NCBI RefSeq assembly: GCF_943736995.1
Contig: NZ_CALSFT010000002.1
Span: forward strand, 434,001-498,000
DNA: 64,000 bases
Reading direction: 5' to 3'
From: Sporosarcina sp. Marseille-Q4943
GTDB taxonomy: Bacteria; Bacillota; Bacilli; Bacillales_A; Planococcaceae
The notes beneath the pieces are model-generated. The model was given only the letters and a program-made list of their open reading frames with translations. It did no database searches and was not told the DNA's origin. Numbering within the stretch: the stretch's first letter is position 1; the number at the start of each line of letters is the position of its first letter. This document shows positions 36,598 to 45,585 of the stretch, piece after piece. The position numbers and the translations under genes are program-made.

Positions 36598-37317
36598 TTA
36601 GCTCCCTGCTTTCTTTGTTTTAATTTTTTCCAATAGCATACATGCTGCCACAGTGCCTAAAATGCATAGGAACGTCTGAAGGGACCGAGGCACCGGGCCT
36701 AAGTTGACGAATAAACCGAACGCGACGCCGACAATCCCCCAGACAGGCTTTTTAATCGCGAATTGCGCGATGACCCCGCCGTAGACCGCTGGTAGAACAA
36801 ACCTGAATGCTTCAACGAATGAAGTCGGCAAAAGCGAGATAACAATGGACCCTCCGAGAACAACGAAAATAAGAACCGTTGTATTGACGATAGCCGCAGC
36901 GGAGATCGCAAGTGTTGCCGCCAATTCACCCTTTTTTGTTCCAGGTTCCGCGCCGATTGTCGCTTGCGCAATCGAAGCGCTTGGAAGGCACATATTCCCG
37001 ATATTCCCATTCAGGAATGCCAGATATGTTCCCGAAACGCCTAGGATCGGGTAGTAGCTGATCGGTTCAATAACCCAGACGGCGGCGATGACGGCAGCAT
37101 ACGCCAGAAAGCCTGAAAGGATTGCAGACCAACCAGGATGAAATCCTAGTACGAAGGATAGGTAAAGCGGTAACAGAAGAGTTAATAAGATGACGCCCCA
37201 GATAGTCAGGCGGCCCCAAAAATGTGATTTGGCATGGAAGGCTTCGAAATCGAGAGTTTCAGGCACATTGGCGCTGCTTGTTGTGACGATGCTTTTCGCT
37301 TCTTTACTTACGGTCAT
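36598..37317 (-). CDS. Polytopic membrane protein, probable transporter subunit
   Basis: 239 aa from ATG 37317, placed 8-10 bases after GGAGGGG; ATG 37323 is also possible. After a polar 45-residue start, six or so membrane segments follow, with a conserved-looking loop PILGVSGTYLAFLNGNIGNM and GAEPGTKKGEL. No known transporter signature is recognised. It sits between a DUF5058-like membrane gene and an M20 amidohydrolase (its stop abuts the latter's start), so a two-part carrier for an acylated amino acid is inferred. Confidence 0.7.
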   Translation of the reverse strand: MTVSKEAKSIVTTSSANVPETLDFEAFHAKSHFWGRLTIWGVILLTLLLPLYLSFVLGFHPGWSAILSGFLAYAAVIAAVWVIEPISYYPILGVSGTYLAFLNGNIGNMCLPSASIAQATIGAEPGTKKGELAATLAISAAAIVNTTVLIFVVLGGSIVISLLPTSFVEAFRFVLPAVYGGVIAQFAIKKPVWGIVGVAFGLFVNLGPVPRSLQTFLCILGTVAACMLLEKIKTKKAGS

Positions 37318-37334
37318 AATCATTTCCCCTCCAA

Positions 37335-38042
37335 TTAGCTTAATAAGTATCCAACTGTTAAACCGACAATGACTACGAGTCCGAGCGACCATTCAATCAA
37401 CCATTTGACATGAAACTTCTTTGCGACCGCTAGAAGAATCGGCATGACTAGAAAAGCGACCACCAATACGATCGACTCGTTAACCCCTTTCACCATTTGG
37501 GCGCTGCCAAGATACCCGAATGCCCCGATCATAGCTGCGGTTGAGACGAGTTGAAACAGCGTTACATTTTTAGGGGAGCTTGTCACCTTTGCCTGCATTT
37601 TTCCAAGTGACTTGGTGAAGAGTGCAGTGAACAAAAGCCATCCCATCCCGCCCAGACACATTACCCAAACGGCATTCGTGAAAGCGATTGCAGTGAAATC
37701 GGATGATCCAAGCTCAACACCAGTTGCTTCGGCTCCTAAACTTGCACCTAACATTTCAATAGGGGCGGAACCGATAATCCCGATCCGTATTAATGTCACC
37801 GGATTCCCGATCAAGGACAATAGAGATATGGCGATTATTAAAATGGCGAAGGAAGGTCCCAAGGAACTGATTGCCCCCGCTCTTATCGCCGATTTCACCT
37901 CATCTCTTGACATGCCGACTGAATTACTTGCTTTGGATGCAAGACTCATAAACTTAAAAGCTTGAAAGAATACAAGCCCGATTACAAGTGATGCGATGAT
38001 CCATAATGGAAAACTGTTTGCGATTTTCAATACCTCAGCCAT
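37335..38042 (-). CDS. DUF5058 family membrane protein
   Basis: 235 aa from ATG 38042 with AAAGGAGG upstream; longer readings to 38174 lack a ribosome site. Six membrane segments. The order MAEVLKIANSFPLWIIASLVIG, SRDEVKSAIRAGAISSLGPSFAILI and a Gly-rich middle loop fit DUF5058 as I recall it. The role of the family is unknown; genes like this sit next to M20 peptidases, consistent with a peptide or amino acid carrier. Confidence 0.7.
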   Translation of the reverse strand: MAEVLKIANSFPLWIIASLVIGLVFFQAFKFMSLASKASNSVGMSRDEVKSAIRAGAISSLGPSFAILIIAISLLSLIGNPVTLIRIGIIGSAPIEMLGASLGAEATGVELGSSDFTAIAFTNAVWVMCLGGMGWLLFTALFTKSLGKMQAKVTSSPKNVTLFQLVSTAAMIGAFGYLGSAQMVKGVNESIVLVVAFLVMPILLAVAKKFHVKWLIEWSLGLVVIVGLTVGYLLS

Positions 38043-38130
38043 TGCTTTTCCTCCTTTACCCTTCTGAATGCACGCGACAGTAGTGATGAGTGGGCGATTG
38101 AACGTTCGGACTATTCTTTTTATTTGGCTT

Positions 38131-38159
38131 AGTATACAATGGCGATAGATAAAAAACAA
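38131..38159 (-). promoter_or_regulatory. Promoter of the membrane protein/amidohydrolase operon
   Basis: On the minus strand TTGTTT (38159-38154), a 17-base spacer and TATACT (38136-38131), about 90 bases before the ATG at 38042. Confidence 0.65.
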
Positions 38160-38167
38160 TGTGTGGA

Positions 38168-38210
38168 TGCACACAGTTTACCTAGGGGATATGTGAGGTT
38201 GCACAGTTTA
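38168..38210. promoter_or_regulatory. Direct repeats in the divergent regulatory region
   Basis: TGCACACAGTTTA (38168-38180) and TGCACAGTTTA (38200-38210) lie in the same orientation about three helical turns apart. They sit between the operon promoter and the regulator start at 38233. Likely binding sites of the PucR-type regulator. Confidence 0.4.
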
Positions 38211-38232
38211 TAAATGCTAGGGGGACAGTTGG

Positions 38233-40056
38233 ATGAATGGTTGCAATGAAGCGCCTTTCTTCTCGGAGGGCAAGCTGAAAGACTCTGAACTGACTATTTT
38301 AGTGGAGAGTATCCGTTCCATCACCTCGAGTCTCGACTTGGGTGAGGTTTTGGAAACGATTATGACCAATGTGTTGAAGATAATTCCATCAGCGCAGGGG
38401 GGATACTTACTCCTCTATGATGTTGCGGAGGAGCGTCTAATCCCGAAAGCGCCGATAGGGTACGACCACCGAATTTACGGGTTCCGGGTAAAAGTGGGAG
38501 AATCGATTACGGGGACGGTATTTAGAGACGGAATCGGGAAGGTTCTCAAGTCCAAAGAGGAAGTCGAGGCGGAAATGCGGCTAAATCATATTACGGAGGA
38601 GAACTATCAATCCATCACCACGGCTTCAGGAAGTCCAGGCTTCCCCAGCTCCCTCATTGCTGTGCCGATTTCAATAGCAGAAAAAAGGATTGGCGTCATG
38701 ACCGTCCTTCAATGGAACGGAAGAAAGCCATTTGATGAACATGACCTCCTCTTGATGCAAGGGTTTGCCGAACAGGCAGCCATTGCGATCCAGAACGCCC
38801 AATATTATACCGAAGTGAATGACAGGGTGAAGGAAATCACTGATTTGAGCAATCAACTTGAGGAGAGAAATTCCTTGCTACAACAGAGATATGAAGTCCA
38901 TGAAGCACTTACGAATCTTTCGCTTGAGAATAAGGGGTTCGAAGCAATCATCCACGAATTCAATCAGATGCTTTCCAAGCCTGTCCATTTTTACAATGTC
39001 ATTGATCATCAGCTGTATTCCCCAAATGCAAGCCGATTATCTGATCCGCAAGCAGAGGAATTCCGTAAACTCTTCAATGCAGACAAGGAACCGCGATATG
39101 TTGAAAATTGCAGTGTGCAAGCCGGGACATGCTATCTGCTTCCCGTCTTCAACGGAAGTGTTTTCCTTGGATGTTTTATTGTCCCGACCAGAGGAACAAT
39201 CTCCGAATCGGATCGGATGACACTCGAGCAAGGAAGCTCGATTATCGCAATCGAGTTAATCAAAAAGCAGACAATGACAGAGTACTTTTATAAACAAACC
39301 TATGAGCAGTTTCGTGAATTGCTTGCATACAGGACTGAAGAACAGTTCAAGCGGTTCGGAAGCCGGCTGGGAGTGGATGTCTATTCTTACTGGTGTATGG
39401 CAATCATCGAAATCCCACAATACAATGATTTGCAACGACTTGAAATAGAGATCCATCAATTGGTCTTGAAAATCCAAAATAGCTTGAATCCGTTCGGAAA
39501 AATGATTTTCGGCATGCAAAATAGAGTGTACATCCTTTCCTCGCTGGAAAATCCCGATGCAGTTGACGGACTAGTGGATGACCTGATGAGAATTCAAACC
39601 AAATGGATGAAGAGTGAAAGTTCTCCTTTTATAGGCGGAATAAGTGCCGTTTATAAGGGGCTCAAGAATATTAGGGAGTTTTACAACGAAGCTAAAGATA
39701 CGGTCACTTACTTGGCGGAGCGCAATCGTTTCGAATGGATGAAATATGAACAAATCGGCTTGAATCGCTTATTTTTACATCAAGAACCACATATTATCAA
39801 GCAATTCATCGATGAAGTATTTTCTCCTTTGACTTCTAAAAATGACGCAAACACGGAGATGGAACAAACGATTCTCGTTTACTTGAAAACTAACCGGTCA
39901 GCTAAAGAAACGGCCAAACAGCTCCACATCCATCCCAACACCCTCTACCAGCGCTTGAAAAAAATTGAGAAACTGCTGCAAATGGACTTTGACGATAGTG
40001 ATGATCTCTTGAAAATTCACTTAGCCTGTTATTTGAAAATGGCTGTTGTGAAGTAG
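38233..40056 (+). CDS. GAF-domain, PucR/CdaR-type transcriptional regulator
   Basis: 607 aa. An N-terminal GAF domain (about 20-190, with GYLLLYD ... AVPISIAEKRIGVMTV) is followed by a short coiled segment (residues about 197-220), a middle CdaR-like region and a C-terminal PucR helix-turn-helix (AKETAKQLHIHPNTLYQRLKKIEKLL, about 560-590). It probably senses a small molecule and controls the divergent amidohydrolase operon. The helix-turn-helix and GAF calls are firm; the target is inferred from position and the repeats at 38168-38210. Confidence 0.85.
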   Translation: MNGCNEAPFFSEGKLKDSELTILVESIRSITSSLDLGEVLETIMTNVLKIIPSAQGGYLLLYDVAEERLIPKAPIGYDHRIYGFRVKVGESITGTVFRDGIGKVLKSKEEVEAEMRLNHITEENYQSITTASGSPGFPSSLIAVPISIAEKRIGVMTVLQWNGRKPFDEHDLLLMQGFAEQAAIAIQNAQYYTEVNDRVKEITDLSNQLEERNSLLQQRYEVHEALTNLSLENKGFEAIIHEFNQMLSKPVHFYNVIDHQLYSPNASRLSDPQAEEFRKLFNADKEPRYVENCSVQAGTCYLLPVFNGSVFLGCFIVPTRGTISESDRMTLEQGSSIIAIELIKKQTMTEYFYKQTYEQFRELLAYRTEEQFKRFGSRLGVDVYSYWCMAIIEIPQYNDLQRLEIEIHQLVLKIQNSLNPFGKMIFGMQNRVYILSSLENPDAVDGLVDDLMRIQTKWMKSESSPFIGGISAVYKGLKNIREFYNEAKDTVTYLAERNRFEWMKYEQIGLNRLFLHQEPHIIKQFIDEVFSPLTSKNDANTEMEQTILVYLKTNRSAKETAKQLHIHPNTLYQRLKKIEKLLQMDFDDSDDLLKIHLACYLKMAVVK

Positions 40057-40446
40057 GGATATAGGCGATATGGTTGAAAATGAGTGCGGAGAAGAAGAAC
40101 CATTGGAAAAAAACATGGAAATAAAAAAATATTCGAAATTTTTTCTTGAATAAAAACCAAAAGCTCCTTATGTAGAGAGAACGACGACTAAATAACAATT
40201 TTGGATACCAGGTTCTAATTGAATCAAGAATTGTCTCGGAATCTGGCACCCTTTTAAAACAAGGCAGTTAAATTAAGTTAATTCAATCCAATTCAATATA
40301 AGACGGAACCTTTATAGGCCGACGTTTTTGGTGGCGACCTATATTTTTATGCTTTTTATTAAGTAATGGTACCTTAAAAAATCTAAATAGAATGAGTTAA
40401 AGAACAGGCTAATATATTGTAATATCAATTGTTGGAGGTGGTTCAA
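40057..40446. other. Intergenic stretch with left REP-like repeat
   Basis: AT-rich. The only structure seen is the left member of an inverted repeat pair (40228-40251) and a weak hairpin near 40305-40350. No gene. Confidence 0.4.
40228..40251 (+). repeat. REP-like repeat, left copy
   Basis: Ends in TCTGGCACCC. About 19 of 24 positions match the reverse complement of 41357-41380, so the pair brackets the hypothetical gene at 40447. Confidence 0.5.
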
Positions 40447-41238
40447 ATGAAAGTTGATATTGAAAAGTTAAGGAATATTGGGTTTCCAGATAAATTATTA
40501 AATGGTATTAGGCAGGTCTATGAAGTTCAGTATAAAACAGTAGAATATGAGAATGATGTTTTTGTGTACAGTGATAACTATGAAATTGTGAAAGATCAAA
40601 TGGATAGAGAAGAACGTCTTAATAACTCTATGGTAGATGAAGCACTTGAAGAAACAATTATTTCAGCAATTTATCTTGATTACGATGACGGTAGAAAAAC
40701 ATATGGATTAATAACACGAAATAAAAACTCTTTAGGTTTGGAAGGACCCAAAGGTGTATTAGATACCCGCGTTTCTTATCTATATATTGATGACAGTAAT
40801 GGTAAATTAAATAGATGGACAGCAACCTTTGAAGATCTGTTTTTATCTTTATCTGATACATGTAACTATCCTATTTATTACTGCATATTAGAAGAGCTAT
40901 CTTTAGATGAAAAAGATATCGTCGAGGTCTTACCTTTATTTAAAAAACATGGAAATTATATTGACATTTCTGTCGGTGACCATGTTGGAGAATTTGAGTT
41001 AAGTCCAGCCATTATCGTGAAGATTCTTAAGGAAATTATGATTTCAGAACAAATGCGTTTTCCTAAAGGTTTAGGAAAAAGGCTGGTGTTAAAGTCATTT
41101 TATTACTTTAACAAATTACCTCGGGATATTTGGAGAAAAGCAAATAAACTTATATGCCCTGACGGCTCGAAAGGTAAGCCAAACGCATTTGAATTATGGT
41201 CAAAGGAACTTGGATTAGGTATCCCGGAGTGGAAGTAG
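40447..41238 (+). CDS. Hypothetical protein (263 aa)
   Basis: ATG 40447 chosen because TTGGAGGTGG lies just upstream. The product is soluble, acidic and has no membrane segment; stretches include VDIEKLRNIGFPDKLLNGIRQVYEVQ and WTATFEDLFLSLSDT. The C-terminus (PDGSKGKPNAFELWSKELGLGIPEWK) is rich in aromatic residues. No family is recognised; the look is that of cargo genes carried near mobile elements or toxin-immunity-like proteins, but there is no firm evidence. It is bracketed by inverted REP-like repeats. Confidence 0.65.
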   Translation: MKVDIEKLRNIGFPDKLLNGIRQVYEVQYKTVEYENDVFVYSDNYEIVKDQMDREERLNNSMVDEALEETIISAIYLDYDDGRKTYGLITRNKNSLGLEGPKGVLDTRVSYLYIDDSNGKLNRWTATFEDLFLSLSDTCNYPIYYCILEELSLDEKDIVEVLPLFKKHGNYIDISVGDHVGEFELSPAIIVKILKEIMISEQMRFPKGLGKRLVLKSFYYFNKLPRDIWRKANKLICPDGSKGKPNAFELWSKELGLGIPEWK

Positions 41239-41784
41239 TAATTATAGGTTTTTGCGCCTCCATTCCGGTCTACTGCTAACAGGTTAAGTATATTATTAAG
41301 TTTAACCTGTGAAAAGGGGAAGTAGCTCCCAAATACATTAATTGTAGTATAAATTTGGGTGCCAGGCACCGAAACAATTCAGAATACTCCTGAGTCGTCA
41401 GCTCCACAGAGAGGAATCTCCGTGGGGCTATTCAGTAGCCTACAAAACTAAATTAAAGCCTTTTTCCCGCCTAAATCAAATTTCACACGCTGCTTGAGGC
41501 TCAAGACTCAGTTATCTCGAATTTGGGAAAATTCACACCGATCCGCCTCTGATATATGGTATGTGAAAAGCAAAGGGGTGGGTGGGAATCGCAAATGTGG
41601 ATGAGTGTTGGTCTGGAGGGGATGAAAGGGCATAAGGTCATTATTGAAGCAAGTGTCCGGGACCAAGTGCGGGGAAAAGAGCCACTGTCTGCGGGACGAA
41701 AGGCCACCAATATAAAAAATAGCCTCTTGTACAATTAGTTTGCATGCAAACACGCATGACACTAATGTACAGGAGGCTTTTTTT
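41239..41784. other. Intergenic region with hairpins and IS relic end
   Basis: Contains a perfect 9-bp hairpin (ACAGGTTAA/TTAACCTGT, 41279-41310), the right REP-like copy (41357-41380) and a long hairpin (AGCCTCTTGTACAATTAGT with ACTAATGTACAGGAGGCT, 41721-41778) followed by a T run. The last leads into the IS21 remnant. No intact gene. Confidence 0.5.
41357..41380 (-). repeat. REP-like repeat, right copy
   Basis: Contains the palindrome GGTGCCAGGCACC, a motif I recall from REP elements of bacilli. Inverted relative to 40228-40251. Confidence 0.5.
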
Positions 41785-42050
41785 ATGATTAATTGTCGGA
41801 GGATTCTGGAACTGTATTTTGAGGGAGTCAGTCAAAGAACGATTAGTTCTAGCACTGACACTCAAGCAACACCGTTTCCGATGTCGTTCGTAGCGCGGGG
41901 TAATAGACAAGGTTTACATTCGCTTCGTCATACTCTTGCGAGTACTCTGCTTGTTTAGGGAGGCGTCTTTTCCATTCTCCGGAATTGTATGAAGACATTA
42001 TACTCGTCAACTTCTGGACAGGCAATGCCGTCAACTTCTGGTCATATAGA
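41785..42050 (+). pseudogene. IS21-family transposase (istA) remnant
   Basis: Begins MINCRRILELYFEGVSQRTISSS, the IstA helix-turn-helix start. The frame is then broken: SSNTVSDVVRSA is read in a second frame (about 41855-41895) before GNRQGLHSL returns to the first. About 90 residues survive and no DDE core follows. Two copies of GTCAACTTCTGG near 42007-42050 look like IS21 terminal repeats, so most of the element has been deleted. Confidence 0.65.
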
Positions 42051-42369
42051 AGTGTCATAAACAGTAAAGTTTAAAGATCAATGATATCGATTTGAAATAA
42101 GGAACTTTAGGGAACAAAATTCGGAAAGAAATGAAAAATTTCGATGTAGGAAGTACTAACAATGCGTTGTCGTCTGTATATGGAAGAGAATTATCGTTTA
42201 GATAATGTTGATACATACCTGAGAAATTATTCAATAACCAATATGCCATTTCATTTGCTGAGATACTAGCCTAATTTTATCTATCCTTACTGAAACGCCA
42301 ATCTAAATGTTTGAATAGAGGTGGATTTCAAACCACAGTGACTCTTTTTAAAATTATATTAATTTGGAC
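42051..42369. other. Unassigned intergenic stretch
   Basis: A minus-strand open frame of 64 codons (42055-42249) has no ribosome site or known motif. Nothing else is seen. Confidence 0.3.
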
Positions 42370-42398
42370 TTGTAACATAATTAGGGGTGTGTTAAATT
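42370..42398 (+). promoter_or_regulatory. Promoter of the LacI-type regulator gene
   Basis: TTGTAA (42370-42375), 17-base spacer, TAAATT (42393-42398). The palindrome at 42415 would overlap the transcription start region. Confidence 0.45.
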
Positions 42399-42414
42399 AG
42401 TTGACAACATCCTC

Positions 42415-42432
42415 TTTGAATCCGCATTCAAA
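42415..42432. promoter_or_regulatory. Candidate LacI-family operator 1
   Basis: TTTGAATCCGCATTCAAA, an 18-base palindrome with one mismatched pair around a CG centre, the usual LacI/CcpA-family operator form. It is nearly the same as 44328-44345. Suggests autoregulation. Confidence 0.65.
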
Positions 42433-42459
42433 AATTGAAAGAAGAGAGGATCATTTAAA

Positions 42460-43491
42460 ATGAGGAATAGAGTAAATGCTTATGATGTTGCAAAATTAGC
42501 CGGAGTATCACAATCTACAGTTTCAAGAGTGCTAAATAATTATTCCCATGTAAAAAAGTCTACAAGGGAGAAAGTTCTTGTAGCGATAAAAGAACTTGGA
42601 TTTACGCCGGATGAAATCGCTAGAAGTTTAGCAAGCAAAAAGACACACACAATAGGTCTGATTGTAGGAGATATTTCGAATCCATTTTATGCGGAAACCG
42701 CCCACTATATCCTGAGAGAGGCAAGAGAATATGATTATGACGTAATAATTGTAGATACGGATACAGATGATAGTAACTTTGATCGATCGATTCAAACGTT
42801 AATTGGCAAACGTGTGGATGGCATTATTATTGCCTCTGTTAGAAAAACAAATCAAAAAGTTAGTGAGCTGATTCAAAGGGATTTCCCCTTAATTTTTTAT
42901 AACAGAAAAATAGATGATGATGGTCAGGCAAACTTTGTTGTCATAGATAATGAATTGGGAGCAAAAATGGCCGTTAATCATTTAATTCAGCTGAACCACC
43001 AAAGAATTGCCTATATATCGGGTCCGTGTACATATTCAACTTTTAATGATCGCTTTCTAGGTTACAAATCCGCACTTGAAGAAAATGGAATTAATTATGA
43101 TGAAAGTTTAGTTTATCAAGATGAGCTTTCCTATGAAAAAGTGCTTGAGTTTTCTCTGAAACTAATGCGTGATCAAGACCGACCTACTAGTTTTTTTGCT
43201 TCTACAGATCATATAGCACTTGCAGTAATGGATGCTGCGGCACAGAATGGTTTCCATATTCCGTATAATATTTCGATTATTGGATTTGATGATATTGATA
43301 TAGCGAGCAGTCCCTATATTGGTCTTAGTACAATCTCTCAACAAAAAAAGAAGATGGCGTCGTTAGTATTAAAGGAACTCATATCGATTATCGATAATAA
43401 AAGTGACGAATTAATACAGATTACATTGGAACCAGAACTCTTGATTCGCAAAACAACTGGGATTAACGTCCAAATTAGAAGTAATGGCTAG
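42460..43491 (+). CDS. LacI-family transcriptional regulator
   Basis: 343 aa. N-terminal helix-turn-helix AYDVAKLAGVSQSTVSRVLNN, hinge DEIARSLASKKTHTIGLIVGDISNPFY and a periplasmic-binding-like effector domain (about 60-335). The first gene of a co-directional catabolic cluster that ends at 59028. Two matching palindromes, one before this gene and one before the alcohol dehydrogenase, are probable operators. Effector unknown. Confidence 0.92.
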   Translation: MRNRVNAYDVAKLAGVSQSTVSRVLNNYSHVKKSTREKVLVAIKELGFTPDEIARSLASKKTHTIGLIVGDISNPFYAETAHYILREAREYDYDVIIVDTDTDDSNFDRSIQTLIGKRVDGIIIASVRKTNQKVSELIQRDFPLIFYNRKIDDDGQANFVVIDNELGAKMAVNHLIQLNHQRIAYISGPCTYSTFNDRFLGYKSALEENGINYDESLVYQDELSYEKVLEFSLKLMRDQDRPTSFFASTDHIALAVMDAAAQNGFHIPYNISIIGFDDIDIASSPYIGLSTISQQKKKMASLVLKELISIIDNKSDELIQITLEPELLIRKTTGINVQIRSNG

Positions 43492-43544
43492 TATTAAAAT
43501 AGTTCATATTGTTGGATGCAAACCAGTAAGAAAGGGGTTTGACT

Positions 43545-44321
43545 ATGAGTAAGATCAATATCCAATCCTATTTTGATTTAACAGACCAAACGGCGATTGT
43601 AACAGGAGCTAGTAAGGGGATTGGAAGAGAAATCGCATTGTTGTTGGCGGAATCGGGTGCGGATGTTGCTTTAATTGCAAGAAAGCAAGAGGAGTTAGAA
43701 GATGTTGCTGCTGAAATTGAAAAATTAGGAAGGAAAGCATTACCTATATCATTTGATTTAACGAAGACGAATGAAATTGAAGGAGTAATTGATCATATTT
43801 ATAAGCACTTTGGAAGAATTGATATATTGATTAATAATGCAGGAATAAATATTCCCGAACCAGCAGAAGAAGTTTCCATTGAAAACTGGGACACAATCAT
43901 GAATATCAATTTGAAGAGTGTATTCTTCATGTCTAAAGCCACCGGTAAATATATGAAAGAGCATAATAGAGGAAAAATAGTCAATATTTCTTCTCAAATG
44001 GCATTTGTCGGGTATTACAAACGAAGTGCATACTCAACTAGTAAAGGTGGAATTACGCAGTTGACGAAAGCGCTTGCAATTGAGTGGGCCTCTAACAATA
44101 TAAATGTGAATGCAATCGCCCCAACTTTCATTGAAACACCGATGACCGCGCCCATGTTTGAAGATCGAGAGTTTAAAAACGAAGTATTAAGTAGAATTCC
44201 TCTAGGTAGGCTGGCTAAAACAGAAGATCTTTTTGGAGCAGTTATATACTTAGCTTCAAATGCATCTAATATGGTTACAGGGCAAACGTTAGTGGTTGAT
44301 GGAGGGTGGACTGTTTGGTAA
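43545..44321 (+). CDS. Short-chain dehydrogenase/reductase
   Basis: 258 aa from ATG 43545 with GAAAGGGG upstream (a TTG two codons earlier is unlikely). TGASKGIGREIA cofactor motif, NNAG, catalytic Ser in NISSQMA, YSTSK (Tyr/Lys), and the classical ending GQTLVVDGGWTVW. Closest in look to gluconate 5-dehydrogenase or 3-oxoacyl reductase types. First enzyme gene of the cluster, probably oxidising a hydroxyl of the imported compound. Confidence 0.88.
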   Translation: MSKINIQSYFDLTDQTAIVTGASKGIGREIALLLAESGADVALIARKQEELEDVAAEIEKLGRKALPISFDLTKTNEIEGVIDHIYKHFGRIDILINNAGINIPEPAEEVSIENWDTIMNINLKSVFFMSKATGKYMKEHNRGKIVNISSQMAFVGYYKRSAYSTSKGGITQLTKALAIEWASNNINVNAIAPTFIETPMTAPMFEDREFKNEVLSRIPLGRLAKTEDLFGAVIYLASNASNMVTGQTLVVDGGWTVW

Positions 44322-44327
44322 AAATAA

Positions 44328-44345
44328 TTTTGAATGCGCATTCAT
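44328..44345. promoter_or_regulatory. Candidate LacI-family operator 2
   Basis: Core TGAATGCGCATTCA (44331-44344) is a perfect 14-base palindrome matching the core of 42415-42432. It lies just after the SDR stop and 23 bases before the alcohol dehydrogenase start. Confidence 0.7.
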
Positions 44346-44367
44346 TCGGAATACGGAGGAAAAAAGA

Positions 44368-45585
44368 ATGGAAAAAAAACAAGCGACTATGAAGACGGGC
44401 AATATTAGTGTAACCGACTTTCGAAGTCCAGATATTCTTCGTTTTGGACAAGGAGCGTTCACTTCTATTAAAGAAGAAGTGGAAAGATTAAAGGTCAAAA
44501 AAGTTTGTATTGTGAGTGATAAAGGGCTTGAAAAGGTTGGGCTAGTTGAAAAAGTAATTGACCTTCTAAATCCTACAGGCGTTGCCATCACTACGTTTAC
44601 AGAACTAGAAGGCGAACCGACCTTCCAACTAGTTGAAAAAGCTTCTAGAAAAGTACTAGAAGAGCAATGTGATTTGGTTATAGGCATTGGAGGAGGAAGT
44701 GCATTGGATGTTGCAAAAACTTCCGCTGCATTAGGAGACAAACAAAATCTTCACCCTTATCTCTTTGAAGGTCAAGCGATTGAGAGCCGAAAAATACATT
44801 GTATTTTACTTCCGACAACCTCTGGGACGGGTTCTGAAGTAACGATGAATGCTATTTTTGGAGATGAAGCTGCTGGAATCAAAAGAGGTATTGTTAGTCC
44901 TGTATTATTACCAGATATAGCAATTATTGATCCTGAACTAACTATTTCTTGTCCTCCCAAAGTGACGGCTGCCTCTGGTGTAGATGCTTTTACACATGCA
45001 ATTGAATCCTATATATCGGTAAATGCAACTTCACTTACAAAGATTTATGCAGAAAAAGCTATGAAATTGTTTCCGCAATATATTACGAAAGCAGTTCATA
45101 ATGGGAAAGATATCGAGGCCCGAAGTGGTATGAGTTGGGTTAGTGTTCTTGCAGGTGTAACACTTGCGAATGCAGGGGTTGGTGCAGTTCATGCACTGGC
45201 TTATCCATTAGGCGGAACGTATCATATCGAACACGGTGTTGCTAATGCACTGCTAATGCCCTTTGTATTTAATGTGATTGGCAAGACATGTGTGGATGAA
45301 ATGGTAGATGTAGCATCGTTTCTAGAATTAGGTGACTTTAGTAATAAACGATATTTGGCATTAGATGCTGTAGTAGATTATCTTTTTAATTTACTAGGTG
45401 AACTTAATTTACCTACATCACTTAAGGAGTTAGGAGTTACTGAAGAGTCCCTACCCATACTTGCAGAACAAGCATCAAAAGTAGATCGTCTTCTGGCAAA
45501 TACGCCTTATCAATTATCAGAAGATAAAATCTTAACAATCTATCAAAATGCATATTACGGGAGGGTAGGTGAATTATTAAAATGA
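44368..45585 (+). CDS. Iron-containing alcohol dehydrogenase
   Basis: 405 aa from ATG 44368, which has CGGAGGA upstream; longer readings into 44296 cross the operator. GIGGGSALDVAKTSA binds NAD(P); metal ligands lie in DAFTHAIESY and in HALAYPLGGTYHIEHG. It should interconvert an alcohol and an aldehyde, and the aldehyde dehydrogenase that overlaps its stop by four bases would take the product on to an acid. Confidence 0.9.
   Translation: MEKKQATMKTGNISVTDFRSPDILRFGQGAFTSIKEEVERLKVKKVCIVSDKGLEKVGLVEKVIDLLNPTGVAITTFTELEGEPTFQLVEKASRKVLEEQCDLVIGIGGGSALDVAKTSAALGDKQNLHPYLFEGQAIESRKIHCILLPTTSGTGSEVTMNAIFGDEAAGIKRGIVSPVLLPDIAIIDPELTISCPPKVTAASGVDAFTHAIESYISVNATSLTKIYAEKAMKLFPQYITKAVHNGKDIEARSGMSWVSVLAGVTLANAGVGAVHALAYPLGGTYHIEHGVANALLMPFVFNVIGKTCVDEMVDVASFLELGDFSNKRYLALDAVVDYLFNLLGELNLPTSLKELGVTEESLPILAEQASKVDRLLANTPYQLSEDKILTIYQNAYYGRVGELLK

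Noticed and set aside
41501..41762. Overlapping minus-strand frames before the IS21 remnant
   Set aside because: No start signals or motifs, and they overlap the hairpin at the element's edge.
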